A stretch of DNA of 64,000 nt from an uncultured Chthonomonas sp. (GTDB lineage Bacteria; Armatimonadota; Chthonomonadetes; Chthonomonadales; Chthonomonadaceae). Below, piece after piece: positions 54,850-62,840 of this stretch. The DNA lies in contig CAIONQ010000107.1 of the NCBI GenBank assembly GCA_903859705.1, positions 1 to 64,000 of the forward strand. Reading direction: 5' to 3'. The position numbers and the translations under genes are program-made. Each line of letters opens with the position of its first letter. The first letter of the stretch is position 1. Below the pieces are notes generated by a model. The model did not search any database, was not told the origin of the DNA, and saw nothing but the letters and a program-made list of their open reading frames with translations.

Positions 54850-56205
54850 TCAGGCAAGCGCAGCGGCCAGAGCCGAGGCGAAAGAATCAATATCTTCCCG
54901 TGTTTTGGTTTCGGTAACGCAAACCAGCAGGGCGCCACTGCCGAGTGCAGGGTAATACCCCGCCAGCGGCAGGCCAGCTAGAATGCCCTGGGAATGGAGC
55001 GACGATGCAACCTGCGTTGCATCTTTGCCATCGGGAAGCAGGATTACAAACTCTTTTACAAACCTGGCACCTGGGAATGCGGCCCGAACTCCAGGAATTT
55101 CAGTAAGTTTGGTAAGGCAGTAGTGCGATTTCTGCAGACAAAGATCGGCAACTGTAGAAAGGCCGGTTTTGCCAAGCTCTGCCATATAGACAGTTGCGCA
55201 TAGCGCAATCAGTGCCTGGTTGGTACAGATATTGCTTGTGGCCTTTTCACGGCGAATGTCTTGCTCACGGGTTCGAAGCGTCATTGTGTATCCACGGCGG
55301 CCCTGTTGGTCGATGGTAGCTCCAACAACGCGGCCAGGGAAGGAACGAAGAAACTTCTTTCCGCAAGCAAAGAAGCCAAGAAGTGGACCGCCATAGCCCA
55401 TGGGGCTACCCAGTCCCTGTCCCTCACCAACTACAATATCCACGCCGTATTCGCCGGGCGGTTTAAGCAGACCAAGCGAGGTTGGGTCTACTGCAGCCAC
55501 AGCCAGAGCACCCGCACCGTGCGCGATATCCACCAACTGCTGCACCTCTTCGAGCGAACCAAAGAAGTTTGGATGTTGAAAAAGAACGGCTGCGGTTTTA
55601 TCAGTAACGGCTGTACGCAGTGCTTCCACATCGGTTGCGCCGGATGTTGCCTCCACGGTAACAAGCGTATAGCCTGTCCAACGGAGGTACGTCTCAACAA
55701 CTTCGCGGTAATTTGGGTGTACAGATGCGGAAATTACAATTTCATCACGGTTCAGGATATTGGTTGCCATCAGCGCTGCTTCTGCAAGGCTGGTAGCTGC
55801 ATCGTACATCGATGCGTTGGAAATATCCATGCCCGTGAGTGCGCAGATCATCGTCTGGTACTCATAGATGGTCTGCAGCATTCCCTGGCTGAGTTCTGGC
55901 TGGTACGGCGTGTACGCAGTCATGAACTCACCACGGCTCATAATTGCACTTACTACTGTTGGGCGGAAGTGGTCATAACTTCCGGCTCCAAGAAAGCTCA
56001 GAGTTCCTTCGGCAGGCGAGTTTTTGCTTGAAAGGTTATGCATAAGCCGAACAATGCCATATTCGCTTAAAGCGGATGGCAGGTTAAGTTCGCCTTTAAA
56101 CCGCAATTCTTCAGGAATTGGTGCCAGAAGCTCATCGAAGCTCTCGATACCGATGGCCTCAAACATCTCGGCGCGGTCGGTATCTGTGTTGCTTACGTAG
56201 CCCAC
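54850..56205 (-). CDS. gcvPA: glycine decarboxylase P-protein, subunit 1
   Basis: The non-PLP-binding half of the split P-protein, 451 residues, beginning MGYVSNTDTDRAEMFEAIG as is usual. It forms the alpha2-beta2 enzyme with GcvPB. The start is GTG 56205 with GGAGGG nine bases upstream; only 3 bp separate it from the gcvH stop, so translation is probably coupled. Confidence 0.97.
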   Translation of the reverse strand: MGYVSNTDTDRAEMFEAIGIESFDELLAPIPEELRFKGELNLPSALSEYGIVRLMHNLSSKNSPAEGTLSFLGAGSYDHFRPTVVSAIMSRGEFMTAYTPYQPELSQGMLQTIYEYQTMICALTGMDISNASMYDAATSLAEAALMATNILNRDEIVISASVHPNYREVVETYLRWTGYTLVTVEATSGATDVEALRTAVTDKTAAVLFQHPNFFGSLEEVQQLVDIAHGAGALAVAAVDPTSLGLLKPPGEYGVDIVVGEGQGLGSPMGYGGPLLGFFACGKKFLRSFPGRVVGATIDQQGRRGYTMTLRTREQDIRREKATSNICTNQALIALCATVYMAELGKTGLSTVADLCLQKSHYCLTKLTEIPGVRAAFPGARFVKEFVILLPDGKDATQVASSLHSQGILAGLPLAGYYPALGSGALLVCVTETKTREDIDSFASALAAALA

Positions 56206-56208
56206 GGA

Positions 56209-56604
56209 TTAATGCCCTCCGTGCTCGTTGGCAAACTTCTCATAGTCAGCAGCATCCAGCAGCGAAGCTAGTTCAGCCGTATCTGCGATGCGCACCTTTA
56301 TAAGCCAGCCACCGCCGAATGGATCCTGGTTTACTACTTCGGTGGTGTCGGCGATACCGGTGTTGGATTCAACTACTTCGCCACCAACAGGGGAGAACAG
56401 TTCTGATACAGCCTTTACGGACTCTACTTCGCCGAACTGTGCGTCCTGCTGTAAAATGCGGCCAACCTCGGGCAGATCCAGGTAAACAATGTCGCCAAGT
56501 TCAGCCTGTGCATGATCGGTAATGCCGATAGTTGCAACATCACCTTCCACGCGCACCCATTCATGCGAGCGGGAATACTTGAGATCTGAGGGAACAGAAG
56601 CCAT
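56209..56604 (-). CDS. gcvH: glycine cleavage system H protein
   Basis: A 131-residue lipoyl carrier. Lipoylation site Lys64 lies in FGEVESVKAVSEL. ATG 56604 has AAGGAG eight bases upstream. It shuttles the aminomethyl group from GcvP to GcvT and is the expected acyl acceptor of the LipM-type enzyme encoded at the end of the operon. Confidence 0.97.
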   Translation of the reverse strand: MASVPSDLKYSRSHEWVRVEGDVATIGITDHAQAELGDIVYLDLPEVGRILQQDAQFGEVESVKAVSELFSPVGGEVVESNTGIADTTEVVNQDPFGGGWLIKVRIADTAELASLLDAADYEKFANEHGGH

Positions 56605-56621
56605 TGCGGCCACTCCTTTCA

Positions 56622-56659
56622 CGAGACAATGGGCCGTTTTTTGACGGCCCGGTGTCTCG
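56622..56659 (-). promoter_or_regulatory. intercistronic hairpin between gcvT and gcvH
   Basis: CGAGACA (56622-56628) pairs with TGTCTCG (56653-56659) and GGGCCGT (56631-56637) with ACGGCCC (56644-56650), separated by a 2x2 internal loop, with a 6-nt apical loop. It ends just before the gcvH ribosome-binding site and has no T-tract on the minus strand, so it is more likely an mRNA-processing or stabilising element than a terminator. Confidence 0.7.
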
Positions 56660-56684
56660 CACTATGATCGATGCCTGTAAAAAA

Positions 56685-57773
56685 TCAGGAGTTCTGAAGA
56701 AGGTTCTTTTTCTGCTTTAGAACTGCGGGGATGCGCTTATCGCGCACGCTGACCTCAACAGCAGTGCCGGTTTTCGCATACCGGGAATCTATGTAGGCCA
56801 TAGCAATGCTGGTGCCAAGAGTGGGAGAGAAAACACCGCTCGTGATTATGCCAACTTCCTCTGAACCTATGAACACAGTATACCCCTGCCGTGGCTGGAT
56901 TCTCTCGGACGACACCAGGCCCATGAGCTTACGCTTTGCACCATTCGCCTTGAGAGTTGCGATATGATCACGACCCGTAAATTCGCCTTTTTCCAGGCTC
57001 ACAGCCCACATTAGTAAAGCCTCTACGGGTGAAGTAGTGTCATCAATTTCGTGGCCGTACAGCGGGTAGCCGGCCTCAATGCGCAGGGCATCGCGAGAAC
57101 CAAGGCCACATGGCACACCGCCAGCGGCAACCAGGGCGTTCCACACTGCCGTGGCAGATTCTGCAGGCACGATCAGCTCAAAGCCATCTTCGCCCGTGTA
57201 TCCAGTGCGGCAAAACGTGGCTTCTGCGCCAGCAATGGTACCGGTTGCGTAATGAAACCGATCCATATTCAAAAGCTCGGGATTGCTTGCCAATTGTGCC
57301 GTTATGGCAGGTGCTTCTGGACCCTGTACTGCAATCATAGCGGTTGCTGCAGAATCATCAAATATCTCAACACCGGCGCCAGCCTTGCTCCGGATCCATG
57401 AGATATCCTTGTCTGTGTTAGAAGCATTAATAACCACCATGTATGCATTCTCTGCCTGCCGATACACGATGATGTCATCAATAATGCCACCATCCGGGTT
57501 TGTAAGCAGCGAGTATTGTGCCTGCGTATACGCCAGAGAAGATACATCGTTAGATGTAACTGCCTGTAGCAGTGAAGTGGCTTCCTCACCTATTACACGG
57601 ATACGGCCCATGTGGCTGATGTCAAACAGCCCTATTCCGGTGCGTACAGCCCGGACCTCATCCAGAATTCCAGCGTACATAACGGGCATGCTCCAGCCCG
57701 CAAAGTCCACCATTCTGGCGTTTAATGCCACATGTGCATCGTACAGGGGTGTTTTAAGAAGTTCTGACGACAT
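56685..57773 (-). CDS. gcvT: glycine cleavage system aminomethyltransferase (T protein)
   Basis: A 362-residue folate-binding T protein that releases ammonia and transfers the methylene to tetrahydrofolate. Signature regions: LYDAHVALNARMVDFAGWSMPV, GLFDISHMGRI, RTGYTGEDGFEL and YPLYGHEIDD. AAGGT precedes the ATG by nine bases. It is the first gcv gene, and only 70 bp separate it from the DUF2993 gene upstream, too little for a tandem glycine riboswitch. Confidence 0.97.
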   Translation of the reverse strand: MSSELLKTPLYDAHVALNARMVDFAGWSMPVMYAGILDEVRAVRTGIGLFDISHMGRIRVIGEEATSLLQAVTSNDVSSLAYTQAQYSLLTNPDGGIIDDIIVYRQAENAYMVVINASNTDKDISWIRSKAGAGVEIFDDSAATAMIAVQGPEAPAITAQLASNPELLNMDRFHYATGTIAGAEATFCRTGYTGEDGFELIVPAESATAVWNALVAAGGVPCGLGSRDALRIEAGYPLYGHEIDDTTSPVEALLMWAVSLEKGEFTGRDHIATLKANGAKRKLMGLVSSERIQPRQGYTVFIGSEEVGIITSGVFSPTLGTSIAMAYIDSRYAKTGTAVEVSVRDKRIPAVLKQKKNLLQNS

Positions 57774-57843
57774 TGTGTTTTACCTTTTTTGTGTGCGTCT
57801 AAGCCGCGTATGCCGCGCCTGGTTTTGCCATCGCGGATTGAGG

Positions 57844-58734
57844 CTACTCGCCGCTATTTTCGTTTCCGAAACTCTCAGTCGAATTGATACTTATAGGTGC
57901 CTTGCTTCCAGCAGATGCATTGACGCTTGCGGCGTTAATAGGCACCGTGGCCGAGCCGTGAATATGTACCTGCGAGCCTTCTATCTTTACTGTCTCAATA
58001 TGCATGAGGCTGCCAAGGTCGAAGTCTCGGTCTACATCCAGAACAGGATTAACGCCAGATAGCAGACGCGCTGCTGCCGAGCCATCCACCGGTTTGCCAT
58101 TAAGTATCACGGAGCTATCAGAGAGCTCCACGTACCTCCCACCCCGCGGCTTGAGTACCCCATTTGCCTCTATTCGAGCTCTGGCACCCAGCATCCGCAC
58201 GGTGGCTCTAACAAGCATCTTGTCGCCAATCACTTCAACAGAAACGTCCTGCATAGATTGGCGGTACTTCTTCTCCGTAAACTCGGTTATCGATCTGGCA
58301 CTCACCCAGATATCTATGGTACCCGTGCCAGCACTTCGTATTTTTAATCTGTTTCGGTTCAACGCCCAGCCCAGATCGTACCGAACATCTGGGATCTCAG
58401 CTTCAAGTCTGTCTATTTTTAGGCCCTTCAAGCTGCTGTTCGTGAGGTGTAAACGTAATGTACGGATGGAGCCCTTCCACCCAGATCTCGGGTACTGCTG
58501 AAACGGCAACTGCTGAGTAGATACATCGTTGCCGTACAGATCCAGTATCTGAATCCTGTTACCGAACAGGTATGCAGGAGGCTCAGCCACTACACGCGCA
58601 CGCACTTCTCCACCAACGGGAAATGCTTCACGCATTTCGCGAACTGAGGCGCGCCTGGCACGATCTTCCAGCGAGCCATGTAGCAGAAGCAGGGCAAATA
58701 ATCCGATCGCCACCGATTTGGCGGTATCGTCCAC
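57844..58734 (-). CDS. DUF2993 (LmeA-like) phospholipid-binding domain protein
   Basis: A 296-residue protein with an N-terminal hydrophobic helix (about 6-20) and a beta-rich DUF2993 domain. The order of strands, with LKGLKIDRLEAEIPDVRYDLGWAL and VEVIGDKMLVRATVRMLGARARIEANG, is typical. Mycobacterial LmeA of this family binds phosphoinositides and acts in lipoglycan elongation. Here its role is unknown. Start GTG 58734 with GGAGAG eight bases upstream; only 5 bp after livF, so it belongs to the liv transcript. Confidence 0.78.
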   Translation of the reverse strand: MDDTAKSVAIGLFALLLLHGSLEDRARRASVREMREAFPVGGEVRARVVAEPPAYLFGNRIQILDLYGNDVSTQQLPFQQYPRSGWKGSIRTLRLHLTNSSLKGLKIDRLEAEIPDVRYDLGWALNRNRLKIRSAGTGTIDIWVSARSITEFTEKKYRQSMQDVSVEVIGDKMLVRATVRMLGARARIEANGVLKPRGGRYVELSDSSVILNGKPVDGSAAARLLSGVNPVLDVDRDFDLGSLMHIETVKIEGSQVHIHGSATVPINAASVNASAGSKAPISINSTESFGNENSGE

Positions 58735-58739
58735 GTTTG

Positions 58740-59450
58740 TTACTCTCCGAGGTAAGCGGCCCTAACCGAGTCGTTAGACAAGAGGTTTGCACTGGTATCT
58801 GCCAGCAACACACGGCCTGTTTCAAGCACATATCCACGGTTGGCAATTTTCAATGCCTGGTTGGCATTCTGTTCAACCAGCAGCACAGTAACACCCTGTG
58901 CATTGATCTCACGAATAATGCTGAAGATGCTTCTCACGAGGAAGGGAGCCAGTCCGAGGCTGGGCTCATCCAAAAGTAATAGACGCGGACGCGCCATCAG
59001 CGCTCTGCCTATTGCAAGCATCTGCTGCTCGCCGCCAGATAGTGTTCCTGAAAGTTGGGCTTCACGCTCTTTAAGCCGTGGAAACTGGTGAAACACCTTC
59101 TCCATATCCTGCTTAACTTCGGCATGGTGCGATGCACGTGTATACGCGCCAAGCTCGAGATTTTCTCGTACTGTCATGTTGCTAAACACGCGCCGTCCCT
59201 CGGGAGATTGGCCAATACCCAGGGTAACTATCTGATGTGCAGGCATCGTGTGGATGGGTTTGCCTTCGAAAAGAATCTCTCCTGAGCGTGGTCGAACCAA
59301 GCCAGAAATACTTCTGATCGTGGTACTCTTGCCAGCGCCGTTGGCACCGATCATTGTTACGATCTCGCCCTCTTCCACTTCAAGCGAAACCGATTCCAGA
59401 GCATGTATGGCCCCATAATATACATCCAGATTACGTATCTGAAGCATCAT
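58740..59450 (-). CDS. livF: branched-chain (HAAT-type) amino acid ABC transporter ATPase LivF
   Basis: A 236-residue ABC ATPase of normal length for LivF. Walker A GANGAGKST, Q-loop GIGQSPEGRRVF, signature LSGGEQQM, Walker B LLLLDEPSLGLAP, and a His-loop replaced by the usual LivF VEQN. It pairs with the LivG half of the fusion protein. ATGA overlap with the upstream gene indicates translational coupling. Confidence 0.96.
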   Translation of the reverse strand: MMLQIRNLDVYYGAIHALESVSLEVEEGEIVTMIGANGAGKSTTIRSISGLVRPRSGEILFEGKPIHTMPAHQIVTLGIGQSPEGRRVFSNMTVRENLELGAYTRASHHAEVKQDMEKVFHQFPRLKEREAQLSGTLSGGEQQMLAIGRALMARPRLLLLDEPSLGLAPFLVRSIFSIIREINAQGVTVLLVEQNANQALKIANRGYVLETGRVLLADTSANLLSNDSVRAAYLGE

Positions 59451-61534
59451 TCCTCCGAGCCCTCCTTACCGCTCTCCTCGGTATCTTCCCCAAGGTAAGC
59501 CGCAATAACTGTTGGGTTGCTTCGGATCTCTTCCGGGGTGCCTTCCGCAATTATCCTGCCATAATCCAGCACATATATCCTCTCGCAGATGCCCATAACC
59601 AGTTTCATATCATGCTCAATTAACAGAACGGTGAGCGCAAAATCATCGCGGATCTCGCGGATCAACGACATTAGCGCTACCTTTTCCTGCGGGTTCATAC
59701 CGGCTGCAGGTTCATCCAGCAGCAGTAGGCGTGGTTCTGTTGCGAGTGCTCGCACTATTTCCAGCCTGCGTTGGTCACCGTAGGGTAGGTTTTTGGCAAG
59801 CTCGTGCTCAGACTTTAGCAGGTTGAAGCGCGAGAGCAGCTCGCGAGCAAACTGGATGTTCTCCTGAGTTTCCTTTTCAAGTCGGGATGTCCGGAAGAGG
59901 GCATCAAACAGGTTCGTTTTTCTGCGCAGATATGTGCCAACACGCACGTTTTCAAGCACTGTTAGCTCGCCAAACAATCGAATGTTCTGGAAGGTCCTTG
60001 AAATGCCTCGCTGTGCAAATTGGTACGGTTTCAGCCCTGCAACAAACTTTCGCCGCTTTGGAGCGGTTGTAAGTGCCAATATCAAAGCACCGAGCACAAG
60101 CAGCCACTTTACACCCGTTTGTATACGCGCATCTTCTGGGGTTGCTATATACGGTACCAGCACGGTAGAAAGGATGGTGCCTATCAACCATCCGCCCGTT
60201 ACAAATAGTACGGTGTCCCATGCAAGCTTCAGCGTACGCTGCGTGGTGGGAGTTGGAATTACGCCAGCAATGGGTTTGCCCTGGAAATTTAGGTGACCGG
60301 CGCTTGGTTCATACACGCCCGTTAGCAGGTTGAACAGCGTTGTTTTACCAGCACCGTTTGGACCGATTAAACCTACCAACTCACCAGGTTTTAGCTTTAG
60401 ATTTACGTTGCCGACCGCAGTAAGCCCACCGAATTTACGAGTAAGTTCCTGGGCATCCAGCGTGAGGGTACCAGCCGGTAGTGGGGCCGGTGCCGGCCGG
60501 TTCAACGGTACAACCTCAGAACCTGCATTCTCTGCGCCTGTGGGCTTGCGTTTCCGCAGTTTGAGTTCACCCTTGCCAAATACACCGCTTGGCCTGATGA
60601 TCATCAGCAGAACAAGAGCGAGGGCGAAAATAACCTGAAGATATACATCCGGAACCGAGTACTTGTCTCTAATTGGTTTGAGCAGATCTGGGAGTATCGT
60701 AACAGCTACTGCAGCAAGTGTCGCCCCGGTGATGCTACCTGTGCCTCCTAGAACGATCATTACAATGAAGTTCATCGAGAGAATGAAGTTGAAAACGTCT
60801 GGCTTTATCAGGTGGGCATGCGCATATATTGTGCCGCCAACACCAGCGAAGAAAGCACTTAGCACGAATGCCGAGACCTTAACAGCTGTGGTGTTAACAC
60901 CCATTGCATCGGCTGCAATTTCATCTTCACGTACAGAAAGGAATGCAAGACCATGCGATGACGACTTCAGGTTCCAGGCGATTACTATCACCAGCGCTGC
61001 AGTGCCCGCGATAAGCGGAAATAGGAGAGCAGATTGCGTTAAGGTTGGAGCATCCGAAAAACCTGTGGCGCCTCCAAGATGGAGGCCAGGAGCCATCTCA
61101 TCGGTATTTTCCAGCAATACCCTGATGATTTCACCAAACCCAAGAGTTACAATTGCAAGGTAATCTCCGCGCAAGCGTAAACTTGGTACACCAACCGCAT
61201 AACCAAATAGTGCGGCAAGCAACCCTCCTGCTATCATTGCAACCAGCATGATTGGCAGCGTTGGTACAGCCCCATGGGTAAGCTTATCCGATATTTGATA
61301 CGTTAAGCCAGCACCTGTATAGGCGCCAACTGCCATAAAGCCAGCATGGCCAATAGCGAACTGGCCGGTTAAACCGTTTACAATGTTCAGGCTAACAGCC
61401 ATGATGATGGCTATGCCACATCGCTGTAAAATATCCTGAAAATAACCCTGCAAGTTATCGTGCACATGCCCTGCGCCTGCCACGAGTATGAGGCCGACGA
61501 GCAGCCAGATTAGCTTCCTCATGCCGGCTTTCAT
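59447..61534 (-). CDS. LivM-LivG fusion: HAAT permease joined to an ABC ATPase with a membrane insertion
   Basis: One 695-residue chain. Residues 1-325 are a LivM permease (NGLTGQFAIGHAGF, GVPSLRLRGDYLAIVTLGFGE). A Pro-rich linker (330-355) leads to a LivG ATPase: Walker A GPNGAGKTT (391-399), Q-loop Gln516 in RTFQN, signature LPYGDQRRLEI (583-593), Walker B LLLLDEPAAGM (603-613), His641. Between residues about 426 and 500 there is extra sequence with two hydrophobic stretches (about 438-463 and 474-490) and a basic end (APKRRKF). LivG proteins normally run straight from the second strand to GIxRTFQ. Nothing suggests a frameshift. Start overlaps the livH stop by one base; stop overlaps the livF start. 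Confidence 0.93.
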   Translation of the reverse strand: MKAGMRKLIWLLVGLILVAGAGHVHDNLQGYFQDILQRCGIAIIMAVSLNIVNGLTGQFAIGHAGFMAVGAYTGAGLTYQISDKLTHGAVPTLPIMLVAMIAGGLLAALFGYAVGVPSLRLRGDYLAIVTLGFGEIIRVLLENTDEMAPGLHLGGATGFSDAPTLTQSALLFPLIAGTAALVIVIAWNLKSSSHGLAFLSVREDEIAADAMGVNTTAVKVSAFVLSAFFAGVGGTIYAHAHLIKPDVFNFILSMNFIVMIVLGGTGSITGATLAAVAVTILPDLLKPIRDKYSVPDVYLQVIFALALVLLMIIRPSGVFGKGELKLRKRKPTGAENAGSEVVPLNRPAPAPLPAGTLTLDAQELTRKFGGLTAVGNVNLKLKPGELVGLIGPNGAGKTTLFNLLTGVYEPSAGHLNFQGKPIAGVIPTPTTQRTLKLAWDTVLFVTGGWLIGTILSTVLVPYIATPEDARIQTGVKWLLVLGALILALTTAPKRRKFVAGLKPYQFAQRGISRTFQNIRLFGELTVLENVRVGTYLRRKTNLFDALFRTSRLEKETQENIQFARELLSRFNLLKSEHELAKNLPYGDQRRLEIVRALATEPRLLLLDEPAAGMNPQEKVALMSLIREIRDDFALTVLLIEHDMKLVMGICERIYVLDYGRIIAEGTPEEIRSNPTVIAAYLGEDTEESGKEGSEE

Positions 61535-62655
61535 TACACCTTCTCCGTTACGTTCCGGCCAAGCAAACCTGTGGGCTTGAACAACAGAACTACAATTAGA
61601 ATAACAAACGCAATAGCGTCTGTAAACGCATTAAACGCTGAACCCGCAACCAGGTTCTCAGCTACTCCCATAAGCAGCGCCCCGAATACAGCGCCCTCTA
61701 TACTGCCTATTCCGCCCAGGACAGCTGCGACAAATGCCTTCAGTCCTAGCTGAATTCCGATGTCTGCCTTGAATGGTATTTCGCCAAAGCTGTGGTTCAA
61801 AAACCCACCTGCTCCAGCAAGTGACGAACCAATTACAAATGTCAGAGCAATGATCCTATCTGTTGGTATGCCCATCAGAGCGGCTGCTTCGGGGTCGAAG
61901 GATACTGCGCGGATGGCTTTACCCGTACGTGTATGCCGGACAATGTACACCAGAAGCATTGTCAACACAACTGCCGTAAAAAGAATCCACAATCGGCCGC
62001 TGTTAAAGTTCAGTGTTACCCCACCGGCGCTCAAGTTTATTGGGTGAAAGCCCTGTGACTTGTAAGACCGTGGAGTTGCTCCGAATACAGCCTGGCCCTG
62101 ATTTTCCAGAAGCAGAGAAATACCGATTGCTGTTATCAGTGCAGTTAGCCGATTGCGCGACGGCATAACTATCCGTCCAAGCCGGGTAAACAGGAGCCTG
62201 AGCAGCGGTGTGAATATTGCAAATGCAATACCAGTGACTACAACAAATGAGGTGACTCCGGTTAGGGGGGAATGCTGTTCGACAACTGGCCCAATGAACA
62301 GGCCGGCATAAGAGGCCCAAAACAGGCCCCATACCCAACCATCTTGTGGCCCAAGGCCATTTCGAAGTGGCCTATATGCCAATCGTTCAATAAACGCGCC
62401 AATCAAACCGCACCCAATCAGACACAGAAGCAGGGCTCCTATATCCTGACCAACAGGGCTCAGGTTAGACAGTACTCCACCCACAGCAAACAAGCCGACA
62501 TATGCGCCGACCATGTAAACATCGCCATGGGCAAAATTGATGAACTTCAATACGCCGTATACCATGGTATATCCCACAGCTATCAGCGCATATACGCTGC
62601 CGGCTGCAATACCATTGATAATCTGCTGAAGTAGGTGTTGGAGGGCTGCCGCCAA
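61534..62655 (-). CDS. livH: HAAT permease LivH with an internal two-helix insertion
   Basis: TTG 62655 with AAGGAG nine bases upstream gives MAAALQHLLQQIINGIAAGS, the normal LivH beginning. LivH is one of two membrane subunits of the branched-chain amino acid importer. The chain is 373 residues against about 290-310 usually. The excess is residues about 98-167, between AYRPLR and RLTALITAIG, which are normally only a few residues apart. It contains two hydrophobic stretches (about 107-126 and 132-156). The rest, including GIGSIEGAVFGALLMG, is canonical. Confidence 0.94.
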   Translation of the reverse strand: MAAALQHLLQQIINGIAAGSVYALIAVGYTMVYGVLKFINFAHGDVYMVGAYVGLFAVGGVLSNLSPVGQDIGALLLCLIGCGLIGAFIERLAYRPLRNGLGPQDGWVWGLFWASYAGLFIGPVVEQHSPLTGVTSFVVVTGIAFAIFTPLLRLLFTRLGRIVMPSRNRLTALITAIGISLLLENQGQAVFGATPRSYKSQGFHPINLSAGGVTLNFNSGRLWILFTAVVLTMLLVYIVRHTRTGKAIRAVSFDPEAAALMGIPTDRIIALTFVIGSSLAGAGGFLNHSFGEIPFKADIGIQLGLKAFVAAVLGGIGSIEGAVFGALLMGVAENLVAGSAFNAFTDAIAFVILIVVLLFKPTGLLGRNVTEKV

Positions 62656-62753
62656 ACTGCAAAACTCCTTATATGACTGGGGTGGACCACGGCCCACTGA
62701 ACCAGCAACAATCTGAGATAGGAAGGGGCTGAAATGAAGAGCCGTACTGCCAT

Positions 62754-62827
62754 AAAACTGGCCGTCCATCTCCACAATCCCCTGCCCTTACGAGGCGGCA
62801 AGTGGATCGAAGCAATGGACGGCCCAG
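62754..62827 (-). terminator. livK-livH intergenic hairpin, probable partial terminator
   Basis: On the minus strand CTGGGCCGTCCAT (62815-62827) pairs with ATGGACGGCCAG (62758-62769), one base bulged, with a long loop of about 45 nt, followed by TTTT (62754-62757). It lies between livK and livH, a place where attenuation often keeps the binding protein in excess over the permease. Confidence 0.6.
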
Positions 62828-62840
62828 TCCCGTAATGTAC

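Noticed and set aside
57774-57843. Glycine riboswitch upstream of gcvT
   Set aside because: Only 70 bp separate gcvT from the upstream stop codon, too short for the aptamer, and no conserved aptamer core is seen.
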